A stretch of 49,111 nt of DNA from Streptomyces flaveus (GTDB taxonomy: Bacteria; Actinomycetota; Actinomycetes; Streptomycetales; Streptomycetaceae), in NCBI RefSeq assembly GCF_014647675.1, contig NZ_BMPQ01000008.1:199820-248930 (forward strand). Direction: 5' to 3'. Below the pieces are notes generated by a model. It made no database searches. It was given only the letters and a program-made list of their open reading frames with translations, and was not told the origin of the DNA. The position numbers were made by a program, and so were the translations under genes. Of the stretch, positions 23,820 to 32,137 are shown one piece after another. Position 1 is the first letter of the stretch. Each line of letters opens with the position of its first letter.

Positions 23820-24919
23820 GGCAGTGGCTCCTCCAGGCTACGCGTGGGAAGTTCATCCGCCGCGAGTGCACCATAGAGCAATTCAATTGTGCGTGGAGCC
23901 GTGATGGCGCCCGCATCCCAGGCGCCCAGCACCGCTTTGCGCCACAATTTACCGGTCGCACCAGGCTCAAGATCGGGGATAGGCTGTTCGCCGAGTACGG
24001 CCAGGAAATCTCCACGCGTGGGCGAGTTCGCCTTCTGCCGTCTGGCTTCACCGCTGTCGATCAGCCCCAGGTTGCGCACACGATTTACGACTGCGCTCCA
24101 CGACATTCGGTAGTTGGCTGCCAGGGCAAGCATGACAGACCTGGCTTTCTTGGCTTCTGTAACTTCCTGCCACGCGCTCTGCACATCCTGGGAAGGCAGG
24201 AGGAAGCACTCAGCGAACCGGTCAATTTGTCGCTCGCGCTCATCGCGGCCTGCTGCCACACCAGCATCGCTGTGGTACTCGTCCTGCAGAAGGTGATGTC
24301 CAAGTTCGTGGGCAGCCGTCCACCGCCGCCTTCCGGGCTGCGCTTCTCCGCTGATGACAGCTACCCCATAACCGTCCTGCAGGAGTGAAGCCCCCTCGGC
24401 CGGCTCGTTCACGACGGTCAGGAAGAGACCCAGCTGCTCCACAACGTCTGCCATCGGCCCAAGCGGGCCCGACGGCATGCCCAAAGCCTGCCGGGCTGCC
24501 GCAGCGAGCTCACCCGGGTCGACCTGGCCTTCCGTCCGCTGCCCGGAGGAGTCCAGCTGTGGAGGGGTGAGAAAGCCCTCCGAGACAAGCCAATGAGCGT
24601 TTCGAGCGTGCTGCTCGAGCCAGGCATCGAGCCGGTAGCTGGCACGAGTCGCCTCGTGCGACACGTCCTCCAGTGCGGCTCGACGGGACACGAGAGGCGC
24701 TGGCGGACGGGAGAGGAAGTGCGCCAGAGGGACTCCCAGCGCTTGGGCCAGACGAGAAAGCTCAAGAGCGGAAACACGACGTTCCCCGGCTTCGATGCGC
24801 ACTATGGCTGTGCGATCGAGCCCGACCGTAGAGGCCAGGTCGCCCTGGCTCATATCCGCAGCCAAGCGCGCCTCAGCGATCCGCTCGCCTACCTCATCCC
24901 AGCTCTGCACCGCTTCCAT
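23816..24919 (-). CDS. XRE-family regulator fused to ImmA/IrrE metallopeptidase domain
   Basis: This 367-residue protein has an N-terminal XRE helix-turn-helix (about 10-66: IAEARLAADMSQGDLASTVG and TAIVRIEAGERRVSALEL), a linker, and a COG2856 ImmA/IrrE-type domain with the zinc motif HELGHH at 204-209 and a downstream Glu in RFAECFLLP. Such proteins often cleave a repressor or act as the antitoxin/regulator half of a two-gene module. The ATG at 24919 directly adjoins a palindrome (24920-24938), so autoregulation and a very short or absent leader are likely. It overlaps the PIN-like gene by four bases. Confidence 0.85.
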   Translation of the reverse strand: MEAVQSWDEVGERIAEARLAADMSQGDLASTVGLDRTAIVRIEAGERRVSALELSRLAQALGVPLAHFLSRPPAPLVSRRAALEDVSHEATRASYRLDAWLEQHARNAHWLVSEGFLTPPQLDSSGQRTEGQVDPGELAAAARQALGMPSGPLGPMADVVEQLGLFLTVVNEPAEGASLLQDGYGVAVISGEAQPGRRRWTAAHELGHHLLQDEYHSDAGVAAGRDERERQIDRFAECFLLPSQDVQSAWQEVTEAKKARSVMLALAANYRMSWSAVVNRVRNLGLIDSGEARRQKANSPTRGDFLAVLGEQPIPDLEPGATGKLWRKAVLGAWDAGAITAPRTIELLYGALAADELPTRSLEEPLP

Positions 24920-24938
24920 GTGTGCGATTTTTGCACAC
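24920..24938 (-). promoter_or_regulatory. Palindromic operator abutting the start of the XRE gene
   Basis: GTGTGC and GCACAC flank a 7-base AT-rich spacer (GATTTTT). The site touches the start codon, so bound protein would block initiation of transcription of the XRE/PIN pair. Confidence 0.6.
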
Positions 24939-24957
24939 CTGAGGCTGGCTGACATCT

Positions 24958-25353
24958 GTGGAAGGCTGCCTTCTCGGTCAAACGACGGCTTCCCCCGCCT
25001 GCGCATGCCCCGGCAGAAGCAGTTCTTCGGCTATGCCACCGGCGACGCCGTCCGCGCAGTGGGTCCCCACCGAGGTCATCACCAATGCCGTACAGCACAC
25101 CGGTACGCCAACCATCAAGCTGGAGACGGCGGTTCTGGCCGACGGCGTACGCGTGGCCGTGTACGACGACGGGCCCGCGGGGCTGCTGTTGCCGCCCTCC
25201 GAAGCCGCACAGGACAGCGAAGACGGGCGCGGTTTACTCCTCGTACAAACCCTCGCGCACGCATGGGGCGTCGGCCCGGCGTACAGCCCCGGCCGGACCG
25301 GCAAGCACGTCTGGTTCGAGCTTCAAAGTCCCAGCGCGCCGCTGGAGAGATGA
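24958..25353 (+). pseudogene. Truncated HATPase_c (RsbW-like anti-sigma/ATP-binding) gene
   Basis: The reading frame ending at 25353 has the C-terminal two-thirds of the serine-kinase-like ATP-binding domain common in Streptomyces. The N-box is EVITNAVQHTGTP, the G1 box lies around VAVYDDGP, and the G2-like part is DSEDGRGLLLVQTLAHAWGV, followed by GKHVWFEL. The first helices and strand that normally precede the N-box (about 35-45 residues) are replaced by unrelated Pro/Cys/Ser-rich sequence. The break lies next to the start of the XRE/PIN module, so insertion of that module may have removed the N-terminus. A shortened active protein is possible but unlikely. Confidence 0.6.
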
Positions 25354-25362
25354 CGGCTTGCG
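25338..25362. repeat. 25-bp direct repeat, left copy
   Basis: The 25-mer beginning GCCGCTGGAGAGATGACGG recurs at 28490-28514 with two mismatches. The left copy contains the stop codon of the HATPase remnant. Confidence 0.6.
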
Positions 25363-25556
25363 CGTACCCCATGCAAGTCCACGGGCCATCAGGGCCACAG
25401 GTGGAATCCCCTAGGCACCACCCTGAGGACCACCCCGATCATGTCCCTGCCTCTTCCCTGATTCCGGTCCCGCACGGTTGTGACCCCGATTGGCGGGCTG
25501 CCACGGTGACCGAGGGCGCCCCGTGGTCAACCGGCAAGACCGTCGAAAGGAACTGC

Positions 25557-27092
25557 ATGCAACCGCTCTTCAGAGCGCTCACCGGAGTGCTCGCCGCTGG
25601 AGCGCTCGCTGCCGGAGTGTTAGCTGCCGGGACATCGGCGCCGGCTGTGGAAACAAAGGACGTCGGCAGTCCCGTCGGGAACGCGACGTCGCCTGACGCC
25701 ATCGACTGGAAGCCCTGTGCGCAGGACGCCGCAGCGGAATGCGGGACCCTGCGCCTGCCCGTCGACTGGACTCGCCCGTCGGGAGAGACGTTCGATCTCG
25801 CGGTGGCCCGTCGCAAGGCCACCGATCCGGATCGTCGGGTCGGTGTGCTAGTGGTGAACCCGGGCGGGCCCGGCGATTCGGGTGTGGACTTCGCCGTACG
25901 GCGTGCCACGTCCCACTTCAGTGCGGACACCCAGGCCAAGTTCGACATCGTCGGGTTCGACCCGCGGGGTGTCGGCGGCAGTCAGCCGGTGAAGTGTTCG
26001 ACGGAGTTGCTGAACAGGCGGCCGTCGGCCTACCCCCGCAACCAGGCGGAGTTCGATCAACTCGCCGAGTACAACCGCTCGTTACGCGAGGACTGCCGTC
26101 AGCACACCGGTCCGGTCTTCGACCACGCCGACACCTTGAGCGTCGTCCGGGACATGGACTCCCTCCGCAGATCACTGGGCGAGAAGAAGATCAATTACTT
26201 CGGCCATTCCTACGGCACACTGATCGGCCAGCAGTACGCGGAGGAGTACGGCGACCGGATCCGGGCCATGGCCCTCACCGCGAACGTCGACCACAGCCTC
26301 GGCGCCCGGGAGTTCATCACCTCCTCGGCGGCCACCGCGGAGGACTCCTTCCACCAGTTCGTGAAGTGGTGCAAGTCCACCAGCTCCTGCACACTGCACG
26401 GCCGGGACATCACCGCCGTATGGGACGGCCTGCTCGCCCGCGCGGACCAAGGGGAGATACGCGACCCGGAGAACCCGGATCAGACTCTCACCGCGAACGA
26501 CATCACCCTGTTCGCCTTCAAGGCGTTCTACGGCCCGGACTGGAACGAGCTGGCCACCTACCTGGCGAAGCTGGACGCCCAGGAGCGGCAGGCACCGCGG
26601 CTTACCGGCGGTGGGCCACCTCAACCGCGGACGTCGCAGGCAGCGCGGCAGCAGACAACCGCGGAACCGTTCCACGCGGTGTTCTGCCAGGACTGGAACC
26701 TCCGGCCGAAGAACTACCGGCAATACGCCGCCCTCACCGAAGCCGAGTTCCAGGCCGCACCCCATATGCGCGGCACCCCCCGCGTACACGCCGCAGTAGC
26801 GGGCTGCATCGGCTGGCCGGAAAAGGTGAACAACCCACAGCACCGTCTCCACATCACCGACGCACCCAAGATCCTCATGCTGCATTCACTGCACGACCCG
26901 GCGAACAACTACGCCTGGGCGACCAACATCCACCGGCAGACCCGCGAGACGACCGTCCTGCTGCCGTACGAAGGCGCGGGACACAGCGTCTACGGTCGTA
27001 GCGACTGCACCCGTGACGCAGTGGACGACTACCTGGCGGAACTCAACCTCCCTGGTCCTGGGAGCCGTTGCGCGCCCGCGGCGCAGAAGTAA
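25557..27092 (+). CDS. Secreted S33-family alpha/beta hydrolase (tripeptidyl aminopeptidase-like)
   Basis: This 511-residue secreted enzyme has an Ala-rich signal peptide at residues 1 to about 30. The oxyanion-hole motif is VNPGGPGDSG, the nucleophile elbow is FGHSYGTLIG, and the catalytic His is in EGAGHSVYG after an Asp in LHSLHDPANN. The cap and C-terminal FCQDWN...GWPEK segments match the SlpD/SlpE and tripeptidyl aminopeptidase group, which release short peptides from the N-terminus of extracellular proteins. The ATG at 25557 follows GAAAGGA. It is a single gene ending at a long hairpin. Confidence 0.9.
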   Translation: MQPLFRALTGVLAAGALAAGVLAAGTSAPAVETKDVGSPVGNATSPDAIDWKPCAQDAAAECGTLRLPVDWTRPSGETFDLAVARRKATDPDRRVGVLVVNPGGPGDSGVDFAVRRATSHFSADTQAKFDIVGFDPRGVGGSQPVKCSTELLNRRPSAYPRNQAEFDQLAEYNRSLREDCRQHTGPVFDHADTLSVVRDMDSLRRSLGEKKINYFGHSYGTLIGQQYAEEYGDRIRAMALTANVDHSLGAREFITSSAATAEDSFHQFVKWCKSTSSCTLHGRDITAVWDGLLARADQGEIRDPENPDQTLTANDITLFAFKAFYGPDWNELATYLAKLDAQERQAPRLTGGGPPQPRTSQAARQQTTAEPFHAVFCQDWNLRPKNYRQYAALTEAEFQAAPHMRGTPRVHAAVAGCIGWPEKVNNPQHRLHITDAPKILMLHSLHDPANNYAWATNIHRQTRETTVLLPYEGAGHSVYGRSDCTRDAVDDYLAELNLPGPGSRCAPAAQK

Positions 27093-27117
27093 CCACGACG
27101 AGCCAGACCACTTGTCG

Positions 27118-27163
27118 CTCAGAGCAGAGAGCGCCCGGTTTCACCGGGGGCGATGTCTCTGAG
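27118..27163 (+). terminator. Terminator after the S33 hydrolase gene
   Basis: CTCAGAG (27118-27124) pairs with CTCTGAG (27157-27163), enclosing an inner GCCCGGT-TTC-ACCGGG stem. It lies 25 bases after the stop and between convergent genes. Confidence 0.7.
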
Positions 27164-27190
27164 TTCTGACAACGCCCCCGGGCCCTTCGG

Positions 27191-28360
27191 TCACGGCATG
27201 GAGCGCAGGGGCGGGTGCTGCGTGGTTATCCCCGGGGGCTGGAGCAGTGGCGGAGGTTCGGGGCCGGGATCCTCGGTGACAACGACTCCGGCGGCCGAGT
27301 GGTCGAAACCGGCTGGCCAGCGAGTGTGCTCGCTGGCCAGCGCGCCGGTCAGACGTGCCTGGAGAAGGTCGGCCGTGCTCAGGTCGGAGCCACGCAAGTC
27401 GGCCAGGCGAAGGTCGGCGCGGCGGAAGACAGCGCCGCCTGCGTCGGCCTTGCGCAGGTTCGCCTCGCGCAGGTCGGCCTCGGTGAAGTCCGCGTCACGC
27501 AAGTCGGTTTCGACCAGCCGGGCGCCCCGCAGGTCGGTCAGAACGCAGCGGGCCCGGCGCAGGATCGCCGTCTTGAGTTCGGCGTGCCGCAGGTTGACCG
27601 ATACGAGAGAGGCTTGCGTCAGGTTGGCGTGGTACAGGCTCGCCGCCTCCATGCAGGAGCGGTCGAGGTTGACCTCGGGCAGCCACAGCCCGTCGCAGTC
27701 GGCCCGGCGCAGGTCCGTGACGCCGAGGTTGACCCAAGACTCCTCCCGGTGCTGGCACAGCACGCCGAGGCCGGTCAGCGCCACTTGGGCGTCGGCGGCT
27801 CGGATCTCCAGCGGCGCGACGTCGTTGATGGGCACGTCCGCTGCTGGAGCTTCCGGTCCGGCGGGCGGCCAGGGCAGGTGTGTACGCAGGTACGCGGCCT
27901 GGATGGAGATGACGGCCTCGCGGTCGCGGGCGGAGTGCTCGGCGATGCGCCACAGTGCGTGGAGTCCGCCGATGCGTGTTGCCAGCTTGTCGCTGCCGAG
28001 CTGATCGACGGCCGTGCTGAACCGGTCGGTGACATAGCCCTCCTGGGTGGCGCGCAAGCCCGCCTGGCTGACTTGCAGTTGCCTCCAGGTGGCGTACGCG
28101 CCGAACAGCACGACCATGCCGCCCACGGCCTGCAGAAGCGTCGTACGGACATCGTTCACCGCTTTCAGCCGGTCCTGCGCAGCGACGCTCGCCCCGGCGA
28201 GATCGTGGTCGACCACCACACCCGGCAGGACGACGAGCACTGCGCCCAGAACGGCCAACCCTGTGGTCCCAGCCAGCAGGGCCGCGATCGCACGACGTCT
28301 GACCAGCCGGTCGCGCCGCGGCCTGCGACCACGGTCCGTCCCCCCTGTCCCCATGGGCAT
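27191..28360 (-). CDS. Membrane-anchored pentapeptide-repeat protein
   Basis: This 389-residue protein has an Arg-rich start, two predicted transmembrane helices (about 24-48 AIAALLAGTTGLAVLGAVLV and about 75-92 LLQAVGGMVVLFGAYATW), an intervening short loop, a helical TDRFSTAVDQLGSDKLATRIGGLHAL segment, and then roughly 25 pentapeptide repeats of the A(D/N)Lxx type between about residues 215 and 345, forming a right-handed quadrilateral helix. The TDRFSTAVDQLGS-GGLHALERIA layout is common in actinobacteria, but no function is known to me. Start choice between two adjacent ATGs (28360, 28354) is open. It is convergent with the hydrolase gene. Confidence 0.85.
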   Translation of the reverse strand: MPMGTGGTDRGRRPRRDRLVRRRAIAALLAGTTGLAVLGAVLVVLPGVVVDHDLAGASVAAQDRLKAVNDVRTTLLQAVGGMVVLFGAYATWRQLQVSQAGLRATQEGYVTDRFSTAVDQLGSDKLATRIGGLHALWRIAEHSARDREAVISIQAAYLRTHLPWPPAGPEAPAADVPINDVAPLEIRAADAQVALTGLGVLCQHREESWVNLGVTDLRRADCDGLWLPEVNLDRSCMEAASLYHANLTQASLVSVNLRHAELKTAILRRARCVLTDLRGARLVETDLRDADFTEADLREANLRKADAGGAVFRRADLRLADLRGSDLSTADLLQARLTGALASEHTRWPAGFDHSAAGVVVTEDPGPEPPPLLQPPGITTQHPPLRSMP

Positions 28361-28489
28361 GGGAGCCTAGGCGCCACCCAAAAAACGATCAAGGTGCACG
28401 ACCAGCTCGGGTTCCTGCTCTCGCGGATGAGCGAGTCCCTGACTGACGTACACCGCATCGCGGAGAGTCGGGGCGTGCGGCCCTTGCGT

Positions 28490-28514
28490 GCCGCTGGAGG
28501 GATGACGGCTGGCG
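28490..28514. repeat. 25-bp direct repeat, right copy
   Basis: This is the second copy of the 25338-25362 sequence (23 of 25 identical, same orientation). Together they bracket the S33 hydrolase and pentapeptide genes. Confidence 0.6.
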
Positions 28515-28517
28515 GAC

Positions 28518-29045
28518 TCACGCCGCGGACGCGGCGCGCAGCAAGCGGAGTTGGCCGATTTCGGTGACGTTCTTCATCAGTTCTGCGTTCACCCAGGTGA
28601 CCATGTGGGCGACAGTGTGCTCGGGGTCGTTCTGCCAGGGGAACGGGGCCGTGGCGTCCAGCTCCGTGTCGGTGAGGCGGTCCAGTACCGCCAGCCAGTC
28701 ACCGCGGAGGCCGCGCAGCCACTCGACGGCAGCCCTGCCGTCATCCGGCCATGTGATCTCGGTCCGCTCCCGAGGCGTACGTCCCTGCGCGTGATCGATG
28801 CTCACGCTCCACCACCAGCCGATATGCCAGCTCAGCCAGCCGATCGTGGGGACCGGCACGGGCTCGGGCTCGGTATCCGCCCAGTCCGGCACCCATGTCC
28901 CTTCCTGGTTCGGGCGCACCGTCCAGCAGTGAGGCACCGGCTCCCACAGGAAGTCCTCGGGCTCCAGCCGCTCCAGGTGGTACTCGAAGAGCGACCAGGT
29001 CAGCTCGAACTGCCAGCGCAGCAGATCACGTTGGGACGCCTTCAT
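28518..29045 (-). CDS. DinB-family (DUF664-like) four-helix protein
   Basis: This 175-residue protein is of the DinB/YfiT type. The likely metal-binding histidines are in the second-helix segment WLSWHIGWWW and the last-helix segment HTVAHMVTWVNAEL, with the FELTWSLFEYHLERL helix at the N-terminus. Members use metal-assisted thiol-dependent chemistry (for example mycothiol transfer) or have unknown roles. The ATG at 29045 overlaps the stop of the GNAT gene by four bases (ATGA), so the two are translated as a pair, with the DinB gene second. GGAG precedes the start. Confidence 0.85.
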   Translation of the reverse strand: MKASQRDLLRWQFELTWSLFEYHLERLEPEDFLWEPVPHCWTVRPNQEGTWVPDWADTEPEPVPVPTIGWLSWHIGWWWSVSIDHAQGRTPRERTEITWPDDGRAAVEWLRGLRGDWLAVLDRLTDTELDATAPFPWQNDPEHTVAHMVTWVNAELMKNVTEIGQLRLLRAASAA

Positions 29046-29596
29046 CGGTCGTCTCCGGCCTTCCTCGCAGGTGCCCATTCCTCGGCGAGGAGCCCGAGGA
29101 CGACCTCGTCGGCAAAGGCGCCGTACACCCAGGCGGAGCGGCGCAGGGTGCCCTCGAGCGTGAAGCCGGTTCTGGTCGCGGCCGCGATCATGGGGGTGTT
29201 GTCGGCGAGGGGCTCAACTTGCAGCCGTTGCAGGCCGCGTACCGCGAAACCGTACTCGCACAGGACACCGAGGACGTCGGCCGCCAGGCCACGTCCTCGG
29301 AAGGCGGGGAGCAGGGTGATCCCCAGGTGGGCCGTCCTGTTGTGCAGGTCGATGCCCCACAGCAGGGCCTCGCCGGCCAACTCCTGCGACTCCAGCCCCT
29401 CCACCGAGAAGTACGCCCTCTCATCCGACGGCTCGGCGCCCGCGGCGGGAGACTCCGCCGCGTCCGGCGGGAGGGGCCGCCACGGACGGGGGTTGGTGCG
29501 CGATCGCGTCACCACGTCGTCGTACAACTCGGCCTGGAAAACCGGAACATCACTGTCTTGCCGAGTGCGTAACCCGACCCTGTCGCCACGTATCAC
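29042..29596 (-). CDS. GNAT family N-acetyltransferase
   Basis: This 184-residue acetyltransferase is of the RimJ/RimL type. The acetyl-CoA pyrophosphate loop is in FRGRGLAADVLGVLCEYGF, preceded by the strand HLGITLLPAF and followed by LADNTPMIAAATRTGFTLEGTLR, which is typical of the family. The substrate (an N-terminal amine or small molecule) is unknown. The GTG start at 29596 lies within a divergent 83-base spacer to the NUDIX gene. It leads a two-gene unit with the DinB gene. Confidence 0.88.
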   Translation of the reverse strand: MIRGDRVGLRTRQDSDVPVFQAELYDDVVTRSRTNPRPWRPLPPDAAESPAAGAEPSDERAYFSVEGLESQELAGEALLWGIDLHNRTAHLGITLLPAFRGRGLAADVLGVLCEYGFAVRGLQRLQVEPLADNTPMIAAATRTGFTLEGTLRRSAWVYGAFADEVVLGLLAEEWAPARKAGDDR

Positions 29597-29679
29597 GCGC
29601 CCTTGCTATCCCAGATGCCGTGGCCGGACAACGCAATTAGCCGACCGCGACCGGCCGGCACAGGTCCTAGCCTGCAGAC

Positions 29680-30141
29680 ATGTCTCTCGAACCGCGCATC
29701 CCACGTCCGGCCGCCCGTATCGCCGTACTCGACCCGGAGGGCTCAGTCTTCCTCTTCCGGTACGACAACGAAGAGGTCGGCATCCACTGGGCCATGCCCG
29801 GCGGCGGTCTCGAACCCGGCGAGAGCCCACGCGAGGGCGCCCTGCGCGAACTCCGCGAGGAGACCGGCTGGACCGACCTCACCCCCGGGCCCCTGCTGTG
29901 CACTTGGGAGCACGACTTCACACGCATGAACGTCCCCGTCCGCCAGCACGAGCACATCTACGTGGCGTATGGGCCGCGCCGCGAGCCGGACGGCGACGAC
30001 CGCATCCGCGCGCTGCGCAGCGCGGAGGGCATGCTGGGCTGGAAGTGGTGGACCCGGAAGGAGTTGGCCGACGCGGCGGAGTCCGTGTGGCCGCCCGAAC
30101 TGCCGCGGCTGCTTGCGGAGTTGGACGGGCGCGAGGCGTGA
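29680..30141 (+). CDS. NUDIX hydrolase
   Basis: This 153-residue pyrophosphohydrolase has a complete Nudix box, beginning GGLEPGESPREGALRE and ending LREETGW. It matches the GX5EX7REUXEEXGU pattern. It should cleave a nucleoside diphosphate linked to another moiety. The ATG at 29680 lies about 7 bases after a TAGCCT -10-like sequence and has no ribosome site, which suggests a leaderless transcript. It is divergent from the GNAT gene; the following small gene starts 41 bases later. Confidence 0.92.
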   Translation: MSLEPRIPRPAARIAVLDPEGSVFLFRYDNEEVGIHWAMPGGGLEPGESPREGALRELREETGWTDLTPGPLLCTWEHDFTRMNVPVRQHEHIYVAYGPRREPDGDDRIRALRSAEGMLGWKWWTRKELADAAESVWPPELPRLLAELDGREA

Positions 30142-30181
30142 CGCACAGGGGCGCAGGGGGCAAGCACCTCGTGTGGAATGG

Positions 30182-30643
30182 ATGACCTTGGCCGGTACGG
30201 GGCTTGGCGCGCTCGTCGGCGTCGGTGCGACGCTGCTCGCCGAACGGGCACGGTGGCGCCGCGACTCGGCCGAACGTGCAAGGCAGGAGCGCAAGGAGAT
30301 CTACGTCGCCTGCCTGACCGCCTTCCGGCAGGCGCACGAGTCGATGCGCGCCGTGGCCTTCGGGGACCAGCGGTGGGAGGCGCCGGCACTGGACGCGGCG
30401 GTACGGGAGGCGCTCCGGGCCTCGGGGTGCAATGAAGCGCGCGACACGGCGGCCCTCTTCGCCGCCCCGGAGATCGTCGCCGCGATCGACGACGCGTTCT
30501 ACAGCCTGCGCCGGCTGATGGACGTCCTCGCCTCGGGAAATGGCCTCGGCTCAGCCGCGTTCCAGGAGGCACAGATGGCACACCGGAGTGCCGTCAAGCT
30601 GGCGCAGGCCGCCATGCGCCGGGACCTCGGAAGTGACGCCTGA
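30182..30643 (+). CDS. Unrecognised membrane-associated helical protein
   Basis: I do not recognise this 153-residue protein. It has one hydrophobic N-terminal segment (MTLAGTGLGALVGVGATLLAE), immediately followed by a highly charged helix rich in Arg and Glu (RARWRRDSAERARQERKE), then helical sequence with LYSLRR-like turns. This is the layout of small actinobacterial proteins with one anchor and a cytoplasmic helical bundle. The ATG at 30182 starts exactly at the hydrophobic segment. It follows the NUDIX gene and may be co-transcribed with it. It is convergent with the M1 peptidase gene. Confidence 0.6.
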   Translation: MTLAGTGLGALVGVGATLLAERARWRRDSAERARQERKEIYVACLTAFRQAHESMRAVAFGDQRWEAPALDAAVREALRASGCNEARDTAALFAAPEIVAAIDDAFYSLRRLMDVLASGNGLGSAAFQEAQMAHRSAVKLAQAAMRRDLGSDA

Positions 30644-30654
30644 CGCGGGTGCGG

Positions 30655-32061
30655 TCAGGCGTGGTTCGGCTTTCCGGACCCGTACAGCCAGTCGTCCCAG
30701 ATCGGGCTGAAGTCCTCGTCCGGTGCCTGCTGTTCCACGTACGCCGTGAAGTCGGACGTGTTCGCGTTGCCGTGGCGGTGGGTGGTCGGCCAGCCGCGGA
30801 GGATGTCGTGGAAGGTGGCGTCGCCGGTCGTTTCGCGGATCTTGTGGAGGACCATGGCGCCGCGCTGGTAGACGGGGTCGTCGGAGATGTGCGCGGCGCT
30901 CGTCGGGCTCGCGGGTGGGAAGGCCCACAGGTCCTCGTATGTCTCCTCGCCGTGGTCGTACAGCGCGTCGAAGGTCTCATGGGCCGTGTCGCCGCCGTGG
31001 TCCTCCTGCCAGAGCCACTCCGCGTACGTCGTGAAGCCCTCGTTGAGCCACATGTCGCGCCAGGAGGCGGGGGTGACGGAGTTGCCGTACCACTGATGGG
31101 CCAGTTCGTGGACGAGGAGGGCGGTGTCGGGGGCGCCGGGGAAGACGGGGCGGGTCTGGGTCTCCAGGGCGTAGCCCACGTCGTTCGCGCGGTCGACGAT
31201 CGCGCCGGTGGAGGAGAAGGGGTACGGGCCGAAGTTCTCCTCCGCCCACCGCATGATCTCGGGGATACGGGCGAGGACCTTGGCGCTCGCCTTCGACTGG
31301 TCGGGGTCGACGGCCACGTACACCGGCAGGCCGTTCGCGGTCTTCGAGCGGCGTACGTCGTACTCGCCGATCGCGACCGTCGCCAGATACGTCGCCATCG
31401 GCTCCCCGACGTGCCAGGCGAAGGTCGTGCGGCCCTTCTCCGTCTTCTCGCGCTTCAACTCCCCGTTGGACACCGCCTTCAGGCCCTCGGGGACGGTGAT
31501 CGTGATGTCGTACGTCGCCTTGTCGCTCGGGTGATGGTTGCCGGGGAACCAGGCCATCGAGCCGGTGGGTTCACCGAGGGCGAGGGCGCCGTCCGCCGTC
31601 CTCAGCCAGCCCTCTCGTGAACCGTCGGGGTCGGTGATGGTCTCGGGGCGGCCGGAGTAGTGGACGGTGGTGTGGAAGGTGGCGTTTCTGTCGAGGGCGT
31701 CGGGCGGGCGGATGGTCAGTTCGTGGTCGCCGCTGTGGTGGAAGCGGGCGGACGTGTCGTCGACTTCGGCCGCGGTGACCTTCATGCCCTTGAGGTCGAG
31801 GTTGAACGAGGTGAGGTCCTGCTTCGCCCGCGCTTCGATCTCCGCCGTTCCCGTCAGGCGGCGGGAGTTGGGGTCGTAGGTCAGGGTGAGGGCGTAGTGA
31901 GTTACGTCGTAGCCGCCGTTGCCCGCCTTCGGGAAGTACGGGTCGCTCAGGCCGGAGGCGCCGATCTTGTCCCGCGCGCTGCTGCCTCCGCACGCGGTCA
32001 GGGTGAGGGCGAGTGCGAGGGCGGACGCGACGGCCGGTACGAGGCGGGCGGGTCGGGGCAC
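30655..32061 (-). CDS. Secreted M1-family metallopeptidase lipoprotein
   Basis: This 468-residue exported aminopeptidase-like enzyme starts with GTG at 32061. A signal sequence with an LTLTAC lipobox near residue 21 predicts a lipid anchor. The N-terminal saddle domain (YDVTHYALTLTYDPNSRRLTG) is followed by the thermolysin-like domain with the zinc motif HELAHQWYGN and the third ligand Glu in WLNEGFTTYAEW. It lacks the large C-terminal helical domain of PepN, as is common in short secreted members. The usual GXMEN exopeptidase loop is replaced by a related AIVDRANDVGYALETQTR stretch. Confidence 0.9.
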   Translation of the reverse strand: MPRPARLVPAVASALALALTLTACGGSSARDKIGASGLSDPYFPKAGNGGYDVTHYALTLTYDPNSRRLTGTAEIEARAKQDLTSFNLDLKGMKVTAAEVDDTSARFHHSGDHELTIRPPDALDRNATFHTTVHYSGRPETITDPDGSREGWLRTADGALALGEPTGSMAWFPGNHHPSDKATYDITITVPEGLKAVSNGELKREKTEKGRTTFAWHVGEPMATYLATVAIGEYDVRRSKTANGLPVYVAVDPDQSKASAKVLARIPEIMRWAEENFGPYPFSSTGAIVDRANDVGYALETQTRPVFPGAPDTALLVHELAHQWYGNSVTPASWRDMWLNEGFTTYAEWLWQEDHGGDTAHETFDALYDHGEETYEDLWAFPPASPTSAAHISDDPVYQRGAMVLHKIRETTGDATFHDILRGWPTTHRHGNANTSDFTAYVEQQAPDEDFSPIWDDWLYGSGKPNHA

Positions 32062-32137
32062 GTTCGCGATCCTACGAGGATCGGGGCTGGGATCGGGGCA
32101 CGTCAGGGGCCCGAGCGGGCGTGACACCATCACGTAC

